Source: Cristatella mucedo (Eukaryota; Bryozoa; Phylactolaemata; Cristatellidae). From it: 64,000 nucleotides of DNA. The translations under genes were made by a program, and so were the position numbers. The DNA lies in assembly GCA_009760855.2 (NCBI GenBank), contig WPIO01000086.1, positions 1,041,001 to 1,105,000 of the forward strand, written 5' to 3'. Of this stretch, positions 57,263-64,000 are shown one piece after another. Positions within the stretch are counted from its first letter, which is position 1; every line of letters begins with the position of its first letter. The notes below the pieces were generated by a model. The model worked only from the letters and a program-made list of their open reading frames with translations. It was not told where the DNA came from and ran no database searches.

Positions 57263-57608
57263 GTATGCAACCTCAAATCCTTTGGAGCCATGCTTGCAGT
57301 TCGTACGGTCTCAAAACCTGGATCCCTCTCTACTGATGTCATTAATCCCCTGACTTGGCGACCATTAAACGAAGCTAAAAATGCACACCTGTTTATTACA
57401 GCATTCAGTGGGTCCGTGGCATTCGTCTTTTGTGAGCTTATGCCTGTCAACACGTTACACATTGACACTGTACATGCCACCTCAAGCATGTTGTTTGTTG
57501 ACATTGTGCATGTTAGCTCTAATCTTTTGATCATGCTTCCTTTACAGCATATGTAGTGCCTAAACAGACATTTAGTTCTCCGAGGGTGCTATACAAATGT
57601 ATTATTAT
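57263..57608 (+). mobile_element. LINE-C 3' end
   Basis: Starts at CAACCTCAAATCCTTTGGAG and carries the end of ORF, a 3' UTR with three diverged TGTCAACAC/TTGACA repeats, and the tail CTATACAAATGTATTATTATTA. A MITE-like element begins in its tail. Confidence 0.7.
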
Positions 57609-57610
57609 TA

Positions 57611-58004
57611 CCGTATTTTACTGTGTTATTAGCCCCCTTTGTTTTCCAAAATTTGGGGTCTGGTAATGGAGAGGGGGATTAGAAATGGAAGATTACCTTT
57701 TTTGGTTTAATATTGCGCTAGACAAAGTACTTCTTTTCAACGATTTTGGGTATTTGAATGCATTTTTAATGCATTTGTGGAATTTCAAATGCAATGGACT
57801 AAACTGAAGATGACACACTCCTTGAAAAAAAGGCTCTGACAATGATAATAAGCATGATATTCAGCCAAATTTCAAGCCTGTGATATGAACGAGGAAGATC
57901 AGTCTTGATATTCTGTTCGTTCAGTTATTGAATATAAATATTTTTTCCAAAACATTGGTTCAAAAAGTTGAGGGTGCTCTTACATTGGAGGGACTTATAC
58001 ACGG
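57611..58004. mobile_element. MITE-like element with short inverted ends
   Basis: The left end reads CCGTATTTTACTGTGTTATTAG and the right end, inverted, CCGTGTATAAGTCCCTCC; both are flanked by TA. The 394-nt interior is AT-rich with no coding capacity. It lies at the ATT tail of a LINE-C copy in PIEZO intron m-n. Only about 10 bases of the ends agree well. Confidence 0.5.
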
Positions 58005-58439
58005 TAATATATGCAATAGTATCTACTTTTTGCAGTGTAAGAGGCACATTTTAGATTTTAAAATATGGGAATGGTAGCCGATTGTCGGCTTTGGGTCTGG
58101 GTAGTGGAATATTTTTCGTCAAGCAAATCTTTTAGCCTTTGTTGTTCTCCGGTCCTATTTGGTTTTACCGATTGTGCTATCGAGACCATCATTCTGCCGA
58201 TATCAAACATGGTTTAAAACAGTGGCTCTAACTAATCCTGTATGCCAGGCCAAATCTCGATGTATTGCTGGAGTGTGTGTTGCCCCCATTAAGTGGCCAC
58301 AGGAGCTGATGTGAAGATAGTCTTTGGCCTTGCTTTGTGTGGTATAGGCAGCCAAGCTAATTTATACTGTATGACCACTCCGTAGCTCATTGTCAAGTGC
58401 TAGTGTATTCTAGTATCAACGTCGTTGGCCACTTGTAAT

Positions 58440-58545
58440 GTAGATATCTCTCTATATAATTATGTATATGTATATTAAATTCTATAATTATATTTAGTAA
58501 GTTTATATACATATATATATACTATAATATATATATATAACCGAA
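58440..58545. repeat. AT-rich low-complexity tract
   Basis: TATATA-type sequence directly before the LINE-B copy at 58,548. Confidence 0.85.
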
Positions 58546-58547
58546 CT

Positions 58548-59440
58548 GCTTCTCATAGGACACCCTAAGCGTGTGGCTGGATTAAAAGGCTTTGCTCTTC
58601 TAATAGGTGATGCTATTGTGCCACCTTCACCACATGCTCGTAATCTAGGTGTCGTGTACGACAGCTGCCTCAATTTCAAAAGCTTCATTCAGAAGACTGC
58701 CTCTACAGCTAGCCATCACATCCGATCCCTATCCAAGATTAGAAGCTGTCTCCCACAGTGGCTTGTAAAAAATTTAACTAGCTCTTTAGTTCTGTCTCGG
58801 CTTGATTATTGTAATTCCCTTTTGGCTGGGCTACCAAAGAAAGCTATTATGCCACTACAGCGGACTATGAATATGGCTGCAAGGCTGGTCTTCAAGTCCC
58901 AGCGGTTTGAGCACGTGTCACCTCTGCTGAAAGAGCTAGGATGGTTGCCGGTTGAGCAAAAGATACAGAGCAAAGTTCTTACGGTGACCCACAAGGCCCG
59001 CCACGGCTTGGCTCCTTCGTACCTAGCTGAACTGCTGCATCAGTTTCAGCCTGTTCGTGCCCTCAGGTCCTGTGTGGACAATGAATTAGCTGTCCCATTC
59101 CTCTGCTTAAAGACAGTTGGCGACAGAAGCTTTAGCTCTGCTGGTCCTAGACGGTGGAACTCGCTTCCACAACTCTTACGCAACGACATCTACTCTCCAA
59201 CTGCCGACTATGGCACATCTTTTTCAGCGGTTCTGAACTGCTACTTCTATGCTACTCACTACCTCAACTGCTCTCCTAACTCTGCTATGCTTCCCACTTT
59301 CTCTTTGTTGCGTGAGACGAAGTCTGTTGGCTACCGAATGTGTACCTAAAGCCGCTTAGGCTGTTAGTGCGCTATACAAAACTCTCCTGCGTACCACCCA
59401 CATGGTCTTTATGACTTTGTGGAGTTACTGACGGAGATAC
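58548..59440 (+). mobile_element. LINE-B, 5'-truncated copy with complete 3' end, in PIEZO intron m-n
   Basis: Open frame 58,573-59,349 with L-L-I-G-H-P-K-R-V-A-G upstream and the same C-terminal region as the 20,175 copy. The 3' UTR passes through GCGCTATACAAAACTCTCC to GAGATACATAC and then merges with a long ACAT array. Sense orientation relative to the gene. Confidence 0.87.
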
Positions 59441-59645
59441 ATACGTACATACATACATATATACATACATACATACACACACACATACATACATACATAC
59501 ATACATACATACATACATACATACATACATACATACATACATACATACATACATACATACATACATACATACATACATACATACATACATACATACATAC
59601 ATACATACATACATACATACATACATACATACATACATACATACA

Positions 59646-59676
<31 letters not shown>
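59440..59676. repeat. (ACAT)n microsatellite growing from the LINE-B 3' end
   Basis: About 235 nt of ACAT units that begin at the LINE-B terminal GAGATACAT. Confidence 0.96.
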
Positions 59677-59678
<2 letters not shown>

Positions 59679-59699
59679 TTATATATATTGTATAGCAAC

Positions 59700-59815
59700 C
59701 TAAGAGAACTTAATCTCTGTTCAGGCGCATCAGATTTACCACGGGGCTCGATCCCCACGAGCTCGGCCAGACCTCAGTCGGGGCTAGCACATTAACGGCT
59801 GGGCCAAACCAGTGA
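59700..59815 (-). mobile_element. SINE-1 copy in PIEZO intron m-n
   Basis: Minus strand GGCCCAGCCGTTAATGTGC, GAGCTCGTGGGGATCGAGCC, then GCGCCTGAACAGAGATTAAG; lies against the ACAT array. Confidence 0.78.
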
Positions 59816-60589
59816 AGTGGCAATCAGTACCCAAGGTTGCAGGGAGCGATAGGTGCCACTGAATGTGAGTACACCACTCTTCGGAAGTTCAGGCGTGGGA
59901 ACGACAGTGCCAGCTGCTGTCCAGGGGCGTCTGTGGCCAATGGACTGTTGCTGGTTTGATTCTTGTATGGACCAGGTGGCTTGCAGCATCCCCCCAATGG
60001 CTGCAGGCCTTTCATAATTCCTACTTTCGGTTGGCAGCTGTAGTGGAGAGCTGACTGATGTGTGAGCCTGTCAGGCTAGTGGGCCTACTCGGCCAGCTGA
60101 CTAGCCAACGATTGCTGCCAGCTGGTGGCCAGAGCTGCATCTGTGACCTGTGCTGCTTTCAGCAGTAGGCTGCATATCTAGTCTTGGCATCTGCTGTGGT
60201 AGAGGCGATGCACCTGGTCGACCCTGTGGACCTTGTATTGGAAGGTAGCCCAGTGCTCCAAGCCTCTGGACTGACCAGGTTTCCTCGAGCCTACCGGGGC
60301 TATAGAAGTGCTGTTCGTGCTGTAGAAATATGGAGCAGGAAGTGTAAACAGTGTAAACATCTTCCCCCCCAGTCCCCAGTGCGATCGCATCGCACTCATG
60401 CAGTGAGTGAAGTTTTTGCCGATTCGTGCCGTTGACGTTGTTGCTGGCTGCTGTCTGCCAAGCCAGCAGTTTGTCTGTACTTTCGTGACACACCTGTTTC
60501 TCCATAGATTCACTGTGCGGCGCTGCTGTACTTGGCAACTTCACCAACAAAGAAGTGTACATGTGGCCATATAAATGTTACCGTTGTAG
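59816..60589. other. PIEZO intron m-n, last part
   Basis: Unique-looking sequence after SINE-1. A 153-codon frame on the minus strand (60,101-60,562) has no recognised family and no splice context. Confidence 0.4.
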
Positions 60590-60835
60590 CCATCGGCTAT
60601 TAACTTTGTGCTATTGCTGATCGTGTGCACCCTGATGCACACTGCAAGATCAGCTAAGATCATGGTCCTAGCCTGTCAGCTTTGGGTTGGCCTGGTCATC
60701 CTGGCAAAAATGGCTTACAAGCTGAGGACCGTTCGTGGTGACTTATTTACGAGCAACTGCACTCTTAACAGCACTGCCGACAGTGCCTCCTGGCTTGGCC
60801 TTGATAAGGATGGCGTGCTTCCTGGCTACATTTCG
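60590..60835 (+). CDS. piezo: PIEZO exon n (blade helices and N-C-T extracellular loop)
   Basis: Acceptor CCGTTGTAG ends at 60,589; donor GTAGGC begins at 60,836; 246 nt, phase 0 both ends. It reads A-I-N-F-V-L-L-L-I-V-C-T-L, then L-A-C-Q-L-W-V-G-L-V-I-L-A-K-M-A-Y-K-L, then the loop F-T-S-N-C-T-L-N-S-T and S-W-L-G-L-D-K. The family counterpart is the T-V-W-T-C-V-I-I-V-C-K-M-L-Y-Q-L helix, an N-C-S/T loop and W-x-G-L-R-K. N-C-T and N-S-T are potential glycosylation sites. Confidence 0.92.
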
Positions 60836-60993
60836 GTAGGCTGCATTCTGCTAGTCGTTGCATCATGTTGCTGTAAAGCACCCTGCTCGAGCCTCAGCGT
60901 TGATGGCTAGGCACTGCTTGCATTTATACCATCATTCAAAGATGCACGACGGCACCTGTGCTCCAAAAGCAGCTTGCCGCTCTCCTTCTCCAG

Positions 60994-61194
60994 GGCGAAG
61001 TAGGCATCACAGTGGCTGTGTGCATCTATGCCATCGTCAGAACTCGCCAGGATCTGCATTTTTCGGCGTTCGGCAGCACACGGCCACCTGCTGGCCAGAT
61101 CTTTCAGGACATCAGTGTGGAGGCTGCTGAAGGCAGTGCTTGTAAGCTGGCCCAGTTTATACTTAACTATGGCTTTCAGACACTTGGATTGGAG
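60994..61194 (+). CDS. piezo: PIEZO exon o (helix, loop, then F-I-L-N-Y-G-F...L-G-L-E)
   Basis: Acceptor CTCCTTCTCCAG ends at 60,993, donor GTAAGC begins at 61,195; 201 nt, phase 0 both ends. The helix G-E-V-G-I-T-V-A-V-C-I-Y is followed by A-I-V-R-T-R-Q-D-L, then Q-I-F-Q-D-I, and finally A-Q-F-I-L-N-Y-G-F-Q-T-L-G-L-E. PIEZO proteins have E-x-x-x-Y-R-x-Q-E-x-Y, I-F-H-D-I and K-Y-F-I-N-Y-F-F-Y-K-F-G-L-E here. The open frame extends upstream of this acceptor, but starting at 60,994 gives the spacing seen in the family. Confidence 0.9.
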
Positions 61195-61784
61195 GTAAGC
61201 ATCAGGCATGCGTGGTGGTCTTCCTTAGATGGTCACCTGTGTCTTCAATCTTGCTGTCCCTGCTGCTGTAGTCAAACCTAGTCATTGGTCTACGGCATCT
61301 ACTCTGTCTGTCTGTCTGTCTGTCTCTCCATCTCTCTCTTCTGACTATGGAAAATCTTTTCCAGCCGTTCTGAGCTGCTAATGTTACCTACCAAGTTTAG
61401 TGTGACACTAGGCTTGTCCATAGCCATTGGAATATTTTGCAACTCTTTTAACCTGTCACTTATCAGTAGTTGCTAGTAACAGTGCCAAATGCTGCTTGTG
61501 GATTTGTGATCAATTGCATAAAATGTACAATTAGTACCATCTGTTTTAGTTAATTCATTACTTGCTGTTGACTTATCGTTTTCTTTTGGCTCAATGCCAA
61601 ACTATGTTCCGCCCTTCAGTTCCACATCAGAAGACCTCTGATAGCTCTGTATATTGAAGTTGAATAAGGGAGAGTTTATCTCAAATGGATGTTGTGGGGC
61701 TTAGTGGCTCAGTTTTAGTGAGGCTTGTACTGAGTAATGGTAAAAGTATCTACAGTCACGGTGGCATTGCAGCATCGTTCGTCA
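61195..61784. other. PIEZO intron o-p, first part
   Basis: Includes a TCTG repeat (61,302-61,335) and a ~40-nt LINE-B scrap at 61,355-61,395 (GACTATGG...CAGCCGTTCTGAGCTGCTA); otherwise unassigned. Confidence 0.45.
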
Positions 61785-61945
61785 TATGACCCTGTGCATG
61801 TTACCCCTAACCAAGCTATGCTTGTTGACATTGTGCTTGCCACCACTAACCATATGCTTCTTTTACATCATATTAAAGTACCTAGAAAGAGATTATTTTT
61901 TCTGTGGGTACAATTGAAATGTACTGTTTTTATTATTACTACTAT
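61785..61945 (+). mobile_element. LINE-C 3' UTR and tail in PIEZO intron o-p
   Basis: TGACCCTGTGCATGTTACCCC, then AAAGTACCTAGAAAGAGATT and an A/T-rich tail. Confidence 0.7.
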
Positions 61946-61975
61946 TGTTATCAATATCAAGATTTTATGGCATAG

Positions 61976-62075
61976 CAGCTGGTTTGGCCTGGTTGTTAAG
62001 GTGCTCACCATTAAAGACCGGGATCAAGGTGAATGTACTTGATAGCCCAGGTCGTGGGCTCAAAGCCACTGTGGC
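61976..62075 (+). mobile_element. SINE-1 copy in PIEZO intron o-p
   Basis: TTTGGCCTGGTTGTTAAGGTG and CAGGTCGTGGGCTCAAAGCC; tail lost. Confidence 0.68.
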
Positions 62076-62309
62076 TCAATGGAGCACTGAGCTTGGCAGC
62101 CAGCTATCACTTTGCCGGCCGATCTGTTACGCTCTGTGCTAGGAATAAGTTCCATAATTATTCTGATCCGTTTAGATAAAATTGTAGCTGTACCATCAGC
62201 CAAATTTATGAATTGCATATTGCCTTTAAGTTATATTGTACTGATAGAAACAAAGAAGTTCATGTCCTGTCGTCCTCAGGAGCAGTCATCTCAGCTCACC
62301 GATTAGACA

Positions 62310-62392
62310 GATAATAAAAATAGTAGTGGTACATTTGTATTGAACCATCAGAGAAATGTATCTCTTTCTAGGCAATTTAGATATGCTGTAAT
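62310..62392 (-). mobile_element. Solo LINE-C tail
   Basis: GATAATAAAAATAGTAGTGG...ATCTCTTTCTAGGCAATTTA on the minus strand. Confidence 0.65.
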
Positions 62393-62559
62393 TTGTCGAA
62401 AACTGATCGACAAAGTAATCCAATCAACGCCGATGCCAATATCGTTCGAGCTGGACGATTAAACGAATCAAGCGCACCTACTTGGGCACAGACCAGGGAC
62501 TGCCTCCAGCACACCCTGGATCTCAGCCCAGCGTTGCATTTATCACGTTATACCACCCA

Positions 62560-62670
62560 GGGTTCATGCAGTGGGTCGTGTAGTGCGAGCAGTCGTTTAT
62601 TGCCTACTGCAACTGGGTGATAGCCGCTTAAGCTCTACTGCTGCTACATAAATGAGGCTGTTTAATCAGC
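62560..62670 (+). mobile_element. SINE-2 partial copy, plus strand
   Basis: TTGCCTACTGCAACTGGGTG, ATAGCCGCTTAAGCTCTACT and GAGGCTGTTTAATCAGCC. Confidence 0.6.
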
Positions 62671-62767
62671 CGACCCGAGCCAGAAACAAGGTAGAACACA
62701 CCAGCAGCACGGCAAAATCACAAAATTCTTCATCACTGCATAGACCACAGCACAGTATCACGCTGCA

Positions 62768-62865
62768 CTTTATAATAATAATTATTATAGTAGTAGTAAT
62801 AATGCATTGGAATAGCAAGCACAGAGAACGTAATCTCTTTCTATACACTTTATTTTCATGCAAAA
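62768..62865 (-). mobile_element. Solo LINE-C tail
   Basis: TTATAATAATAATTATTATAG and GTAATCTCTTTCTATACACTT; decayed hairpin on the minus strand. Confidence 0.6.
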
Positions 62866-62973
62866 GGACAGATTGGACAGGGAAGCCGAGGCAAGCGTAC
62901 ATTGTTAAGCACCAGGCTTCGTATTACTACAGTTTGCATACAACCATAAGAGCCTGCAAATCATGTATCATGT

Positions 62974-63650
62974 ATGGCCTACCAGCATGTGCGATCAGGC
63001 GATTGCAGCTGGTGCAAAACTCTGCAGCTAGGCTTGTCTGTCGTGAGCGTCGCAGTTGCCACATTACTCCACTTCTCACCGACCCGCACTGGCTACCAGT
63101 CAAGCAACGGATTGACTTCAAGGTTTTGTCGCTCACTTTTAGGTCCCTTCATTCTATGGCTCCAGCCTATCTCTCCGACATACTCCCCCATCAGGCCAAG
63201 CATCGTGCCACCTGCTTTTCGGAATCTAACAGTCTAGAAATACCTCGTACAAACCTTAAATCCTTTGGAGACCGTGCATTTACTTCGTATGCTCCCAAAG
63301 CCTGGAACTCCCTCCCGACCTGCGTCAGAACATCCCCTGACCTGACCACATTTAAAAGGAACTTAAAAACACACCTATTTAGGAGAGTATTTATTGGGTC
63401 CCTGCGATTTGTTCCTCACGTGCTAATGCGTGCTGACACTGTGCATGCTGCCACTAACCACATTTGCATGCTGACCCTGTGCATGTCACCCATAACCATG
63501 TTATTCATTTTGTTTGTTTTTCAAGCATGATTTTACTTACCATTCAATTGCATTTCCCTTTGCAGCAAATGTAAAGCGCCTAGAAAGAGATTAAGTTCTC
63601 TGAGGGCACTTTATCAAGTTCATTATTATTATTATTATTATTATTATTGC
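62974..63650 (+). mobile_element. LINE-A, 5'-truncated, ending at the acceptor of PIEZO exon p
   Basis: Starts at G-L-P-A-C-A-I-R-R-L-Q-L and runs to the hairpin (63,568-63,613) and an ATT tail of about 27 nt. The tail is followed by GCAG and exon p. The ORF part is open to the usual stop (about 63,400). Sense orientation. No clear target-site duplication was found. Confidence 0.9.
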
Positions 63651-63652
63651 AG

Positions 63653-63863
63653 ATTTCGTTTGCGACTTCAGTCATCGTCGTGGTGTCGAGGCAGGATGGC
63701 ATGGCACTGCTCTACGCTTGCCTGCTGGGCGCGATGCTGATGCTGGCCGCTCACGGTCGCCGCACTTGTGCTAGGGTGTGGCCCTTCTACCTTGTCCTGC
63801 TTGTCATTCTACTGCCGGCTCAGTACTTGGCCACCGTGGGGCTGCCACCACTGCTCTGCTCTC
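63653..63863 (+). CDS. piezo: PIEZO exon p (V-W-P-F-Y and G-L-P-P block); acceptor inside a LINE tail
   Basis: The peptide starts I-S-F-A-T-S-V-I-V-V-V-S-R-Q-D-G, runs through A-L-L-Y-A-C-L-L-G-A-M-L, R-R-T-C-A-R-V-W-P-F-Y-L and ends L-P-A-Q-Y-L-A-T-V-G-L-P-P-L-L-C-S. This parallels Q-R-M-D-x-x-x-x-x-H-A-C-W-L...R-R...A-x-I-W-P-x-Y...Q-Y-x-x-C-x-G-x-P-P-x-x-C. Donor GTGAGT begins at 63,864, phase 1. The acceptor TTATTATTGCAG is directly continuous with the ATT tail of the LINE-A copy at 62,974-63,650. The following exon is not resolved in the last 137 nt of the window. Confidence 0.95.
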
Positions 63864-64000
63864 GTGAGTGTGCGCACTGCCTCACCGGTGCTGCTCTGGC
63901 CGTGAGAGCTTTGGCCTTTCTGCCATCCGATGGATGTGTTTGGCATTCTTGTATTTACGATCAAGAATCCCTGGAAAAGTTATACCAGATATGTGAATTT

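Noticed and set aside
59372-59758. Tyr-Val-Cys-Met and Ile-His-Thr-Tyr repeat proteins
   Set aside because: Translations of the ACAT array.
60910-60993. Upstream extension of PIEZO exon o (L-Q-K-Q-L-A-A-L-L-L-Q)
   Set aside because: The frame is open and looks membrane-like, but the best acceptor is CTCCTTCTCCAG at 60,993 and starting there gives the spacing of the family.

Overview
The window is animal nuclear DNA from a repeat-rich genome. Two things show this. First, a set of short coding segments bounded by GT/AG splice sites reads, in compatible phases, as the N-terminal part of a PIEZO mechanosensitive cation channel on the + strand. Second, the rest is filled with non-LTR retrotransposons of CR1/L2 type (Jockey superfamily), tRNA-derived SINEs and long dinucleotide arrays. 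No bacterial operon, rRNA gene, CRISPR array or viral gene is visible. The species cannot be named from the sequence; an invertebrate metazoan is an inference from the kind of repeats.

Positions 1-34,700 are repeat territory with no host gene I can support. At least three related LINE families occur. I call them LINE-A (young; 3' tail a hairpin plus ATT repeats), LINE-C/A2 (older, diverged relatives of A) and LINE-B (different C-terminal sequence; 3' end GAGATACATTACA-like). Several copies are nested: LINE-A in LINE-C at 26,410-29,664 and 32,943-34,538, and LINE-A in LINE-B at 20,919 and 22,849. Two SINE families are present. SINE-1 has a tRNA-like head and a tail related to the LINE hairpin. 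SINE-2 has a tRNA-like promoter followed by its own body. A GC-rich block at 16,550-17,420 is the only other part that looks unlike repeats.

Positions 35,130-63,863 hold sixteen proposed PIEZO exons (about 3.05 kb of coding sequence, about 1,015 codons). They run from the segment just after the first transmembrane helix to the Q-Y-L...G-L-P-P...C block in the distal blade. The very first exon (start codon and first helix) was not found, and the gene continues past position 64,000. The introns carry LINE, SINE, MITE, microsatellite and minisatellite insertions. Some lie against splice sites: the acceptor of the last exon is immediately preceded by the ATT tail of a LINE-A copy, one donor is part of a GT microsatellite, and one 76-nt exon lies between a CT array and a GA array.

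Exon boundaries were chosen by eye from splice consensus, phase continuity and recalled similarity to vertebrate PIEZO proteins. No alignment was run. Family names for the repeats are local labels.
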